Virus record (IMG/VR): IMGVR_UViG_3300031369_000007 | Coordinates: 1-36,739 of that record | Origin: a virus | Reading direction: 5' to 3' (one strand) | DNA length: 36,739 nt | In this document: positions 6,722 to 13,895 of the stretch, in pieces | How the letters are laid out: each line of letters opens with the position of its first letter | How positions within the stretch are numbered: the first letter of the stretch is position 1 | Position numbers and translations under genes: made by a program | The notes under the pieces: model-generated | Database searches by the model: none | Told to the model about the DNA's origin: nothing | The model's input: only the letters and a program-made list of their open reading frames with translations

Positions 6722-7512
6722 CCTCGGGACAGGACCTCGGCGGCGTCCTCGGGCCGGCCCTGACGCCTGAGCCACCCAGCGAACGAGCTGCGCTGAGCCG
6801 CAGCCCACGTGATCTGCCGCTCGTGCAGCTGCACGGGCGTCAGGGTGGCCAGGCGCATGTTTCTCAGCTGCCGGAGGGCGACCGCGCAGGACGCTGCCGC
6901 GTCTGCCGCCGAGGAATGCGCGTCCACCAAGTCCACCCCGTACAGCTCTGCCTGCTCGGTAAGTGTTCGTTTTCCTCTCCGGTAGGGGTCCAGGTGTTTG
7001 TCCAGGACCAGGGGGTCCAGGATCCGTCCGCGCTGGGGCATCTCCCAGCCCAGACCGCCGCAATGACGGCGGGACTCGGAATCCAGCAGACCGAGGTCGA
7101 ACGGGGCGTTGAACACCACGAGGGGAAGCTTCGTGAGCATCCGGTGGTGCTCTGCTGCGTACAGCAGCGACAGGACCCCGTCGAGGGCCACGTCCGTGCT
7201 GGTGCCGTCGTCGGCGGCCTGCTGGGTGGTGATCCCGTGGACTGCCGTAGCAGCCTCCGGGATCTCGACGCCCGGGTTCACGAGCCAGGTGGCCTCCCAC
7301 AAGAGGCCCTTACTGGCTGAGACCAGGACCAGGCTGATCGTGACGATCCGGTCGGTTTCCGTGTCGGTACCGGTGGTCTCGGTGTCGAGTCCGAGGACGG
7401 CGTGCTCCTCGGCGTGCTGACAGAGGCCATCCTTTGTCCAGGTGTCCTCTACGAGGGTTTCTGCGGCCCGGAACAACCGCGAACGGGCATCTTCGAGTTG
7501 GTTTACTACCAT
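6709..7512 (-). CDS. DnaQ-like DEDDh 3'-5' exonuclease
   Basis: 267 residues with all DEDDh motifs: LDTETTG (about 42-48), VFNAPFDLGLL (about 133-143) and HSSAAD (about 198-203, H-x4-D). This is the domain found in the DNA polymerase III epsilon subunit and in stand-alone exonucleases. The phrase PEAATAVHGIT between ExoI and ExoII is typical of the epsilon family. No polymerase is encoded in the phage, so it may act in host-nucleotide scavenging, repair with the ERF protein, or RNA trimming. It lies downstream of the amidase with a 22-base gap and overlaps the second exonuclease gene. Confidence 0.8.
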   Translation of the reverse strand: MVVNQLEDARSRLFRAAETLVEDTWTKDGLCQHAEEHAVLGLDTETTGTDTETDRIVTISLVLVSASKGLLWEATWLVNPGVEIPEAATAVHGITTQQAADDGTSTDVALDGVLSLLYAAEHHRMLTKLPLVVFNAPFDLGLLDSESRRHCGGLGWEMPQRGRILDPLVLDKHLDPYRRGKRTLTEQAELYGVDLVDAHSSAADAAASCAVALRQLRNMRLATLTPVQLHERQITWAAAQRSSFAGWLRRQGRPEDAAEVLSRGWPL

Positions 7513-7534
7513 GCCCTCAATCTTATGATACTTG

Positions 7535-8302
7535 TCATTCTTTCTGCAATTCCGTCAGCAGGTCTTTCACTTCCTGTAGGCGCTTCAACATCGTTGCCGA
7601 ATCGTACTTGAACTTTTCAACATCCTCCTTCAGGCTCCTCATGTCCTCTCTCATCCTGTTGACAGTATTGCGGATCTCCAGGGGCGTCAGGTAGGCGCCG
7701 CGGACGGCGGACGCCGCATTGAAAGGATGGGCCGGGTCCCCGGCCTTGGAGACGATCTGATCTTTGAGCACGTCATCCTCCGATGTCGTTTTCCGTAGGG
7801 CGATCGCTCTACGGATGATTTCTTTACGCTGTCCGGCTCGGATTGGTCCGGGGCAGGCGTGCCCGCCCCACGCTGCCCCTCCCATGGAGTGGGTCCCGAT
7901 CCCCTGACCCCCCACGGAGTCGGTGACCCTGTCGGCGGCCCCGCACCAGACGTGCCATCTGGCGAGCTCGGTCAGCTGGGCATCGGTGAGCTCTTCATCT
8001 GGTGTGCCCTCGGTCTCTACCGAGATCCATCCGGAGTTCCCGTCCCTCTGTGCCCAGGACCAGCGGTTCAGCGGCACATACTGCTCTATATCGCCCTTCC
8101 GGGAGACCCATAAGTGTGAGTTCTTCCGGTTTGGGTATTTCAGGTCCCGGAACCAGCGCAAGGGTCCGTCCCCTGCCTGGCAGTGGAGGACCCAGCGTGT
8201 GGGCTGGGGCGAGAACACGGGGACGGTCAGGCTGCCGTCCTTACGCCGCTCCTTCAGGTACGGGACTAAGTACAGTGTCGCTGGCGTGTAGCGGGCTCTC
8301 AT
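7535..8302 (-). CDS. N-acetylmuramoyl-L-alanine amidase (endolysin)
   Basis: 255 residues. The N-terminal half has the Amidase_2/PGRP layout: WVLHCQAGDG with the first zinc histidine (H40), SHLWVSRKGDIEQYVPLNRWSW, where the substrate-groove aromatics lie, and GGHACPGPIR near 147-156 with the second His and the zinc Cys. It would cut the amide bond between MurNAc and L-Ala. The last 55 residues (RNTVNRMREDMRSLKEDVEK onward) form a likely coiled coil rather than a known cell-wall-binding domain. ATG 8302 is preferred; an upstream start at 8332 would lie inside the long hairpin at 8319-8358. No clear Shine-Dalgarno is seen. The holin-like gene is far away on the other strand, at 19144. Confidence 0.85.
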   Translation of the reverse strand: MRARYTPATLYLVPYLKERRKDGSLTVPVFSPQPTRWVLHCQAGDGPLRWFRDLKYPNRKNSHLWVSRKGDIEQYVPLNRWSWAQRDGNSGWISVETEGTPDEELTDAQLTELARWHVWCGAADRVTDSVGGQGIGTHSMGGAAWGGHACPGPIRAGQRKEIIRRAIALRKTTSEDDVLKDQIVSKAGDPAHPFNAASAVRGAYLTPLEIRNTVNRMREDMRSLKEDVEKFKYDSATMLKRLQEVKDLLTELQKE

Positions 8303-8318
8303 GGTGGTCACGATACGA

Positions 8319-8358
8319 GGCAGGGCCAGCACCGTTGAGAGTCGGTGCTGGCCCTGCC
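8319..8358. promoter_or_regulatory. 15-bp perfect inverted repeat
   Basis: GGCAGGGCCAGCACC and GGTGCTGGCCCTGCC are separated by 10 nt. The repeat lies between the divergent genes at 8302 (leftward) and 8394 (rightward). There is no U-tract on either side, so it is either an operator, an mRNA-stability element in the leader of both genes, or a terminator for leftward read-through from 8736. Confidence 0.6.
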
Positions 8359-8393
8359 ACGTACCGTGTAGTGGTCATATCGAGGAGGAAACC

Positions 8394-8732
8394 ATGGACG
8401 AGGACACTGCCCGCACGGCGATGACGATCCTGACCAGGGCCCTCAATTCGGATCTGGTGATCTTCGCGGGAGACCGCAGCGACGAGAACCTTGAGGCCCT
8501 GAAGATTCTTCTCAGCGATGGCCTCGCTGAGCTGACCGTCCTTCCCACCCGGGGCCTCACGATCTTCCCGACGGCGGCAGGGATCGCTCTCCTTGATGCT
8601 GTCAGTGAGATTCGCCGTGAGGAGGAAGCTGAGGCCCTTGCTCGGACGGATGCCCGTGTTGCTGCTGCCTACGCAGAGGCGGCAGCTAGGGCGGTTGCTG
8701 GGGCTCCTGTCACCCTGCCACGGGTTCCGTGA
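8394..8732 (+). CDS. Acidic protein of unknown function, lone rightward gene
   Basis: 112 residues starting at ATG 8394 with a strong GAGGAGG 6 bases upstream. It is rich in Ala, Asp and Glu, with a long helical C-terminal half (IRREEEAEALARTDARVAAA). I do not recognise the family. It is the only rightward gene inside a 9-kb leftward block, convergent with the gene ending at 8736 (3-base gap) and divergent from the amidase. This placement, with its own leader hairpin, is typical of a separately acquired and separately transcribed gene (a moron). A role against host defence is possible but only inferred from position, size and acidity. Confidence 0.65.
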   Translation: MDEDTARTAMTILTRALNSDLVIFAGDRSDENLEALKILLSDGLAELTVLPTRGLTIFPTAAGIALLDAVSEIRREEEAEALARTDARVAAAYAEAAARAVAGAPVTLPRVP

Positions 8733-8735
8733 TGG

Positions 8736-9032
8736 TCATGTCGGGTCCGGGGGGGTCCAGCCGATGTCCTCCAGGAGCGCGTGCGTGGCCTTGTCGAGGC
8801 TGACGTCGAGGTTGACGCCTGTGCCTCCTGCGTCGATCATCAGGCTCCGTGGTGAGAGAACCAGCGTGACCTGCGGACGCTCCATCAGCAGATACGGCTT
8901 GCCATCGAGTCCGGAAACATCCAAGGTACTCATACTGACCTTGATGCTGGCCAGCATGGTGGAGACGTCATGGCCATTGATAGTGACGGCCGTGCCATGA
9001 GTGGTGTCGATGGTGATGTGGTTCTCGGTCAT
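8736..9032 (-). CDS. Hypothetical protein, 98 aa
   Basis: Beta-rich protein (MTENHITIDTTHGTAVTING) with GAGGAG 7 bases before the ATG. The ATG overlaps the stop of the 58-residue gene upstream (ATGA), so the two are coupled. No known motif. The repeated short strands resemble small phage accessory proteins of unknown role. Confidence 0.65.
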   Translation of the reverse strand: MTENHITIDTTHGTAVTINGHDVSTMLASIKVSMSTLDVSGLDGKPYLLMERPQVTLVLSPRSLMIDAGGTGVNLDVSLDKATHALLEDIGWTPPDPT

Positions 9033-9205
9033 GGTGTCTCCTCTTCAGCGTTGTCACTTTCGTCGAATCCGTCGAGTACTTGTTGCAGCATCTCTTCGGG
9101 TATCTCGAAGGTTATGGTCTTACCACCAAGCAACAGATCCTGTGAGTATTCGTCTTGTTCACCTTCCGTATCGAACTCGATTCCGATGATGCGGTGTTTG
9201 CACAT
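9029..9205 (-). CDS. Acidic small protein, 58 aa
   Basis: Short gene with GAGGAG 8 bases before ATG 9205 and a 4-base ATGA overlap with the next gene. The product begins MCKHRIIGIEFDTEG and is strongly acidic, ending DESDNAEEETP. I do not recognise it. The tight coupling on both sides and good ribosome site support that it is real. Confidence 0.6.
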   Translation of the reverse strand: MCKHRIIGIEFDTEGEQDEYSQDLLLGGKTITFEIPEEMLQQVLDGFDESDNAEEETP

Positions 9206-9216
9206 TGTGTGTCTCC

Positions 9217-9318
9217 TCAGGTGGTGATGATGAGGGTGGTGATCCAGAGCCAGTGGTCCGCGACGACGTGGCCCACGTACAGAGCAGCGAACACCATGCC
9301 GATCACCGTTTCAGCCAT
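9217..9318 (-). CDS. 33-residue single-span membrane peptide
   Basis: ATG 9318 lies in the last codons of the upstream gene and the stop is at 9217, 12 bases before the next gene. The product begins MAETVIGMVFAALYVGHVVA and is almost entirely one hydrophobic helix. Its GHVVADHW phrase recalls the start of longer actinobacterial membrane proteins, of which it may be a shortened relative. That is a resemblance only. Confidence 0.45.
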   Translation of the reverse strand: MAETVIGMVFAALYVGHVVADHWLWITTLIITT

Positions 9319-9860
9319 ATCTGGTGCCACTGTGTCCAGATGTCAACCATGTCTGGTGCCACGAGGCCAGGATGTTGCGTGACCTCGACGAACACAGGTT
9401 CTCCTGTCCGCTGCTCGTAGAGCCTGATCGGTCCCAGGGGCAGGTGCTCGCTGGTGATCTGTACGAGCGTGCACCGTCGTGTTGCCGCTGCGTAGATCGA
9501 TGACGGTTCGAATTCCTTGGCTGCGGCCATCGCCGCGCTGATCGGGCTTGGCGTGTCATCGGTGTCGCTGTCGCTTACATGGATGGTGCTGCCTACGCGG
9601 ATGTCCGCTACGAGTCCGTGTTCGCTGAGATGTCCTTCGTAGACGAAATTTCCACCGTAGAGAGGACCTTTGTCCGATGGTGTCCAGGAGAACCCTGGAG
9701 TGTTCTCGCAGGCTTCCTGGATACGGTCTTCTGTTATCGTGCTTTCATCTACTTTCATTATTGCTCGACTACGGCGTTCGTCGATGCAGAGTTCTCTGCA
9801 TCCTATGGTCTGCGCGAGACGTTCGAACGCGATAAGGAATTCTTGGATTCTTTGCGTCAT
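9303..9860 (-). CDS. Hypothetical protein, 185 aa
   Basis: Soluble mixed alpha/beta protein with an N-terminal helical part (RIQEFLIAFERLAQTIG) and a beta-rich C-terminus ending WTQWHQIWLKR. No catalytic motif is recognised. It overlaps the kinase gene by 4 bases, so it is translated in the same leftward operon. Confidence 0.65.
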   Translation of the reverse strand: MTQRIQEFLIAFERLAQTIGCRELCIDERRSRAIMKVDESTITEDRIQEACENTPGFSWTPSDKGPLYGGNFVYEGHLSEHGLVADIRVGSTIHVSDSDTDDTPSPISAAMAAAKEFEPSSIYAAATRRCTLVQITSEHLPLGPIRLYEQRTGEPVFVEVTQHPGLVAPDMVDIWTQWHQIWLKR

Positions 9861-10585
9861 CGGGCGCTACTTTCCCTAGCGGTGGCCATCTTCCGGATGA
9901 CGTCCTCGCCGACGCTGTCCTCACGGAGCGCGTCGCGTGCCACACACTCCCCAACAGGGGTGTCAAGAGTGATCACGGTCGGCACGACAGAGAGGTCGGC
10001 CGCTAGCTCGACCAGTCTTTCGATGCTGATCTGGTAGAGGTTCGTCGAGTCCTCAACGACCCAGTGTGCTCCGCTAGCGAACACGGCACGGATCATCGCC
10101 TCCTCCAGCTCAGTGACGATGTCTTCCTGTTCACGGGTCCCAATGCATTTTTTGCGTGGGGCGCTTCCCAGACACAGGAGGTTTCGGATGTCGTCCCGGC
10201 CGATCCGGAACGCTGATCTTCCTTCCGCGGCCCTCGCCCTGACGAAGTTATGGGCGAAGGTCGTCTTCCCGGCGGCGGGTAGTCCACTCATGATGATCAG
10301 GCCCCGGGGGGATTCTGCGACGATCTTGGCTACGATCTCGTTTTGTTCCCGAAGCTGAATATTTCTGAGACACAGTCGTAAATTGTGCAATATACAGTCT
10401 AGGTCCATCTCTTCCGGAAGCGTATAATCTGTCTGATCTTTTCTGATTACCTCAAGTATGTCGTCCATCTGGTGAGTAAAGCAATAAATGAGATTTTCGC
10501 ATTTTTCTTTGCAGTCAGGTCCGTTTACTCCTCCGTGGTAGTCATCTTCAAGCATGATCATTATTTCTTCATGGGTGAATTTCAT
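9857..10585 (-). CDS. P-loop kinase, polynucleotide-kinase-like
   Basis: 242 residues. Residues 1-95 are a Cys-containing, lower-GC extension without a known fold (CKEKCENLIYC). Residues 96-242 are a P-loop kinase: Walker A GLPAAGKTT (about 101-109), then RIGRDDIR, the second acidic motif VVEDSTN, and a lid-like CVARDALREDSVGEDVIRKM. The R-D-x-x-R and lid-plus-V-I-x-x-M pattern matches the 5'-OH polynucleotide kinase domain of T4 Pnkp and the AAA_33 family, so end-healing of nicked RNA or DNA is likely. No phosphatase or ligase domain is seen. The start overlaps the stop of the DUF2637-like gene (ATGA). Confidence 0.7.
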   Translation of the reverse strand: MKFTHEEIMIMLEDDYHGGVNGPDCKEKCENLIYCFTHQMDDILEVIRKDQTDYTLPEEMDLDCILHNLRLCLRNIQLREQNEIVAKIVAESPRGLIIMSGLPAAGKTTFAHNFVRARAAEGRSAFRIGRDDIRNLLCLGSAPRKKCIGTREQEDIVTELEEAMIRAVFASGAHWVVEDSTNLYQISIERLVELAADLSVVPTVITLDTPVGECVARDALREDSVGEDVIRKMATARESSAR

Positions 10586-11595
10586 GCTGTGTGCTCCTGT
10601 CGTGTGCAGCGCCGGAGGGCGCGTTTGGCGGTGGATTCGGAGACGGTCCGGGGGATGGGCCCGGTGCCGTCGAGGGGGTCACCGGTCATGGCCGCGTGAA
10701 TGACCATTCCCCTGGTGGCCCTAGTGGTGAGCGCCTGGGTGACCCAGGCGTCGATGTCTGCCGTGGGACGGGTCAGGGGGGTCACGACCCGGGGGGTCAC
10801 GGGGTCAGGGGGGTTACTGACCCGGGGGGTCACGGGGTCACGGGTCACGGGGTCAGGGGTCACCGGGTTCTGACCCCCTGGGGTCACGGGGTCAGGGGGG
10901 GTCACTCGGCCGTGACCCCTGGGGTCACCCGGGTCACGGGTCACGGGGTCACTCGGGTCACGGGGGTCAGGGGGGTCACTGACCCGGGGGGTCACCGGGT
11001 CACGGGTCACGACCCGGGAGGTCACCGGGTCACCGGTCACATGACCCCCCGCAGGGTCAGTCAGCCCCAGCACGACCCTCCTCCACGACCTGACCGTCGA
11101 CACCGGGGCCAGGACTACCCGCACGACCCTGGGCCACGGGACCGGCACCGGGGCAGGCAGGCCCCGGCGCCGCATGACCTGCCGGCGCAGCTCCCCCAGG
11201 ATGACCTCCCACGCCAGGTTCGCCGCGACCGGGATTCCCGCGGCGATCGCGAGCGCGATCCGGTCCCGGGGGGACTCGGTGCCCAGGCGTAGGGCGGCGG
11301 CGGCGAGGTTCGAGGCTGCGCTCGCGGTGACGGCGAGCGCGGTGCCGAGGCGTGCTCCGAGGGCTGGGCGGCCGTCGAGGGAGGCGGCGAAGGCCACGGC
11401 GGCGAGCGCGGCGGCCAGGCCGTCGAGGACGACGGGCAAGAGCCAGGGGATGTCGAAGGCCAGGTCGTGGGCGAGGTCGGTCTGCTCGCGGAACGACCAG
11501 ACATCGCCTGAGATCACGACTACTAGGACTCCGGTGAGTGCCCCGGCCATGACCGGGGAGATGACCCTGGGTCGGGGGGTTGCGGGGGGGGTCAT
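10582..11595 (-). CDS. DUF2637-like membrane protein with DPVT repeat tail
   Basis: 337 residues. The first 150 hold four hydrophobic segments, with WLLPVVLDGLAAALAAVAF as the hallmark of DUF2637 (SpdA-like) proteins of Streptomyces plasmids and phages. Residues about 180-275 are a low-complexity tail of D-P-V-T and R-V-S/T-P-P-D-P repeats, encoded by dense GGGTCAC DNA. The last 60 residues (TADIDAWVTQALTTRATRG and ESTAKRALRRCTR) look like a winged-helix end. The family is associated with plasmid spread and replication regions; the function is unknown. It starts in an ATGA overlap with the stop of the previous gene. Confidence 0.65.
   Translation of the reverse strand: MTPPATPRPRVISPVMAGALTGVLVVVISGDVWSFREQTDLAHDLAFDIPWLLPVVLDGLAAALAAVAFAASLDGRPALGARLGTALAVTASAASNLAAAALRLGTESPRDRIALAIAAGIPVAANLAWEVILGELRRQVMRRRGLPAPVPVPWPRVVRVVLAPVSTVRSWRRVVLGLTDPAGGHVTGDPVTSRVVTRDPVTPRVSDPPDPRDPSDPVTRDPGDPRGHGRVTPPDPVTPGGQNPVTPDPVTRDPVTPRVSNPPDPVTPRVVTPLTRPTADIDAWVTQALTTRATRGMVIHAAMTGDPLDGTGPIPRTVSESTAKRALRRCTRQEHTA
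10770..11045. repeat. GGTCAC-rich repeat tract, first block
   Basis: About 275 bases made largely of GGGGTCAC, GGGTCACGG and the reverse GTGACCC, with irregular 6-12 base spacing. It lies inside the DUF2637-like gene and encodes its DPVT tail. The same word fills 11590-11945 across another gene, so selection at the DNA level (iteron or binding array) or slippage expansion are both possible. Confidence 0.8.
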
Positions 11596-11945
11596 GGGGT
11601 CACCAGGTCAGGGGTCAGGGGGTCAGGGGTCACAGTGACCGTGCGGGGGGTCAGGGGGTCAGGGGTCACCGTGACCGTAGGGGTCACGGGGTCAGGGGTC
11701 ACAGTGACCGTGCGGGGGGTCATGACCCGCTGCACCCACAGCAGCATCAGCGTGAAGATCACGACGACCGCGATGATCCAGGGTGTGACCCGGTCACTCA
11801 GGTCACGGGTCACCCGGGTCATTCGGGTCAGGGGGGTGGTGACCCGGGGGGTCACTCGGGTCAGGGGGTCAGGGGTCATGGGGTCGTGACCCTGAGGGTC
11901 ACCAGGGTCACCAGGGTCATAGGGGTCACTCATCCCGTAGGGGTC
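11590..11945. repeat. GGTCAC-rich repeat tract, second block
   Basis: GGGGTCA, GTCACGG and GTGACC units recur over most of this 355-base block, interrupted only by the membrane-helix codons near 11735-11795. Together with the block at 10770-11045 it covers parts of two genes and their overlap, which is unlikely to reflect protein needs alone. Confidence 0.75.
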
Positions 11946-11951
11946 ACTCAT
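11592..11951 (-). CDS. Single-span membrane protein with DP(V/L)TP repeats
   Basis: 119 residues. An N-terminal Pro/Asp-rich part (MSDPYGMSDPYDPGDPGDPQ) is followed by one membrane helix, WIIAVVVIFTLMLLWV (about 58-73), and then a TVTVTPDPVTP repeat tail. The start overlaps the upstream stop by 8 bases and the stop overlaps the next ATG (ATGA). The tail is encoded by the same GGTCAC DNA as the DUF2637-like tail. A role with that membrane protein is likely from position and shared composition. Confidence 0.55.
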   Translation of the reverse strand: MSDPYGMSDPYDPGDPGDPQGHDPMTPDPLTRVTPRVTTPLTRMTRVTRDLSDRVTPWIIAVVVIFTLMLLWVQRVMTPRTVTVTPDPVTPTVTVTPDPLTPRTVTVTPDPLTPDLVTP

Positions 11952-12555
11952 CCTCGGTCTCCTTGATGTCTCGCGCCTGACGGGCCAGCCGCCGGGCAGT
12001 GGACTCCGACATCCCCGCGAAACGTTCCCGGACGGCGTGCGCGAGACGCGCCACCACGACCGGGGCGTCGAGGGGGGCCTGGTCGAGGCGCTCCAGGAGC
12101 CACCGGACCCGCTCGTCCAAGCGCTCGCGGCCCCGAACCTGAACCTCACCTTCGTCGGTCTCGGGCTCGTCGGTCTCGGGCTCCGGGGCGGGGTCGACGA
12201 GGTCCAGGACGTCGTCCCGGTCCCACCCGGACGCCACCAGGACGTAGGGCGTCGTGCGCTCGCCGTCGTGGCGGGGATCGTCGATCATGAGGGTGGTGGC
12301 GTCGATGACGTCTCCGCCCCGGGTGGGCCACAGGATCCGGCGGCGGGACCACCACGCCTCATCCACGGGATCCACGGGGGTGGGGGGGTTCACGGCGGGG
12401 GGTTCACTGGGGGGTTCACGACGGCGAGCGAACCCCCCATTTCCCCTGGTGGGGGCACTTTCGGGGGCCGATGTCGGTGGGGGAGGGGAGGGGTGAACCC
12501 CCCCCTCCCGCTCCTCAGCCGGGAGAGCGTCCCGGAGGGTCTGGAGCCAGCTCAC
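11944..12555 (-). CDS. Hypothetical protein with C-terminal helix-turn-helix-like end
   Basis: 203 residues. The first 65 are Pro/Ser/Arg-rich and disordered; the middle has a beta-rich stretch (TTPYVLVASGWDRDD) then an acidic linker; the end (ERFAGMSESTARRLARQARD) looks like a helix-turn-helix. That C-terminal pattern resembles the end of the DUF2637-like protein (ESTAKRALRR). It overlaps the 52-residue gene by 4 bases. Possibly a DNA-binding partner in plasmid-like maintenance; function not known. Confidence 0.55.
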   Translation of the reverse strand: MSWLQTLRDALPAEEREGGVHPSPPPPTSAPESAPTRGNGGFARRREPPSEPPAVNPPTPVDPVDEAWWSRRRILWPTRGGDVIDATTLMIDDPRHDGERTTPYVLVASGWDRDDVLDLVDPAPEPETDEPETDEGEVQVRGRERLDERVRWLLERLDQAPLDAPVVVARLAHAVRERFAGMSESTARRLARQARDIKETEDE

Positions 12556-12710
12556 GGCGCATCCACCGTGGCCGTAGGCGCGTAGGGGGCGTACCGGGTG
12601 TCCCAGAGGACGTCACCGGCGCGCTCGCCGAGGCGGGCCAGGACACCGGCGCTGAAAATCAGAGCGGCGGCCATGATGACGGCGCGGCGTTGGCGTCGGC
12701 GGCTCATCAT
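12552..12710 (-). CDS. Small membrane or exported protein, 52 aa
   Basis: Begins MMSRRRQRRAVIMAAALIFS, a very basic start followed by one hydrophobic segment, then GVLARLGERAGDVLWDTRYA. It fits a single-pass protein with the N-terminus inside. TGATG coupling to the upstream gene and ATGA coupling to the downstream gene support it. Confidence 0.6.
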   Translation of the reverse strand: MMSRRRQRRAVIMAAALIFSAGVLARLGERAGDVLWDTRYAPYAPTATVDAP

Positions 12711-13267
12711 CAGTAGCCGACCATGAAGTGTGTTACAGCGCTCCCGGCGTTACACAGGAGCGCGAGCACGGGGTACGTGACGGCTCCGATGAAACCCGAG
12801 GTCATGGGAAACGCGCCCACAAAGCCAGGCAGGACCCAGACCTTCGGGTTGAAGCGGGCGTTCTGGTTCTTCCGCTTGAGTTCGAAGCGGGCGATCCTCC
12901 CGGCCTTGGCCTTCCACTTCTTCGGGATCAGGGCCCCGGCGAGGAAGGCCAGGGCGATGAGGCCGATGAGGTCGGTGACCAGGGCGGCCCAGACTGCGTG
13001 CATGTGGAGCTGCTGAAGCAGGAGCACGTTGGTCCGGCCGGGGCCGAAGACAAGCAGCTGGCTGAGACCGGTCATGACCAGGATCGCGGCGATGCGGTCG
13101 CACCAGTGATCGGGACCGACACCGAAAAAATCGAAGACGGCAGCGAGCGCCAGAGCGGCACAGCCGGACATGACGGCGGCGGAGGGTGGGACGGTCCAGT
13201 CCCACTGCCAGGAGGGCTTCGGGGCCGGGGCGGCAGTGATCCCCAGGAGGAGGGGGAGGGGTGTCAT
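12710..13267 (-). CDS. Multi-pass membrane protein, 185 aa
   Basis: Four likely membrane helices, near residues 30-50, 60-80, 90-115 and 155-180, with a basic loop KKWKAKAGRIARFELKRKNQ between the third and fourth. AGAGGA lies 7 bases before ATG 13267. No family recognised. It belongs to the membrane-protein group at the head of the leftward operon, together with the DUF2637-like protein. Confidence 0.6.
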   Translation of the reverse strand: MTPLPLLLGITAAPAPKPSWQWDWTVPPSAAVMSGCAALALAAVFDFFGVGPDHWCDRIAAILVMTGLSQLLVFGPGRTNVLLLQQLHMHAVWAALVTDLIGLIALAFLAGALIPKKWKAKAGRIARFELKRKNQNARFNPKVWVLPGFVGAFPMTSGFIGAVTYPVLALLCNAGSAVTHFMVGY

Positions 13268-13341
13268 GCTTGGTTCCTCTCGTGGTAGCGAGGGGGGCCG
13301 CCGGGTGGTGCTGGAGGGCTACGCCCGGCGGCCGCAAGGAG

Positions 13342-13596
13342 TCAGTCGTCAGCGTCGATCTCGGCGTCGATCTCGGCCGAGATGACGACGAAGAGGACCG
13401 TAAACATAGCCACCATCAGGATGAGTACTGTGCTCGCTCCGGCGAGCGGGTGCACCTCCCAGGCGCGGGAGGTGAGCACCCCGATGCTGGGGCTCCCCAC
13501 GGCCACGATCTGGGACGACAGACGGCCGAGGCTCAAAAGCCTCATGATGATGTACAGGGGGATTCCGATGGCCGAGATGGTGATGAGGCAGGACAC
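13342..13596 (-). CDS. Two-span membrane protein, 84 aa
   Basis: I chose GTG 13596 because AGAGGA lies 7 bases upstream; the longer frame from 13686 runs through the switch-region inverted repeat. Two hydrophobic segments, LITISAIGIPLYIIMRLL and STVLILMVAMFTVLFVVI, and an acidic end. It is the first gene of the leftward operon. A 74-base gap separates it from the next gene. Confidence 0.5.
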   Translation of the reverse strand: MSCLITISAIGIPLYIIMRLLSLGRLSSQIVAVGSPSIGVLTSRAWEVHPLAGASTVLILMVAMFTVLFVVISAEIDAEIDADD

Positions 13597-13653
13597 TGTG
13601 CCGTCCTCTCGTGTCGTGTGGGACGATGCTCCTGTCCCTTTCGTGGTGGTTGT

Positions 13654-13699
13654 GGGACTGGGTGTGCGTCGTGTCGCGGCGCACACCCTTTTCAGTCCC
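13654..13699. promoter_or_regulatory. Long inverted repeat in the divergent switch region
   Basis: GGGACTG then GGTGTGCG pair with CGCACACC and CAGTCCC, an interrupted stem of 15 pairs with an 11-nt apex. It lies between the leftward operon start (13596) and the rightward one (13737). A TTTT after the inner stem on the + side could make it a weak terminator; an operator for the adjacent ribbon-helix-helix protein is equally likely. Confidence 0.5.
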
Positions 13700-13736
13700 T
13701 ACCAAGCATGCTAGCACAATGATGTACTATGCCAGT

Positions 13737-13895
13737 ATGACAGAGCACATGAAGGTCATCACAATTCGAGTTCCAGAATCCCTGCATTCCAAGGTGCACG
13801 AGGATTCCCAAGCGGAACGTCGGTCAATGACGGCGTATATCCGCGTCGTCTTGGAGTCTCATTTCGCTGCTAAGGATGCTAAGGAGGAGAAATGA
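13737..13895 (+). CDS. Ribbon-helix-helix DNA-binding protein
   Basis: 52 residues from ATG 13737 (starts at 13719 or 13722 would add 5-6 residues). The sequence KVITIRVPESLHSKVHEDSQ is a typical Arc/MetJ/CopG ribbon strand with first helix, followed by SMTAYIRVVLESHF, the second helix. It would bind DNA as a dimer. It sits at the divergent junction beside a long inverted repeat, so it is the best candidate for an operon regulator. No Shine-Dalgarno is seen; TACTAT 7 bases upstream of the ATG could be a -10 box giving a leaderless transcript. Confidence 0.75.
   Translation: MTEHMKVITIRVPESLHSKVHEDSQAERRSMTAYIRVVLESHFAAKDAKEEK

Noticed and set aside
8303-8332. Longer amidase start at 8332
   Set aside because: The start codon falls within the long inverted repeat and the added residues do not extend the amidase fold.
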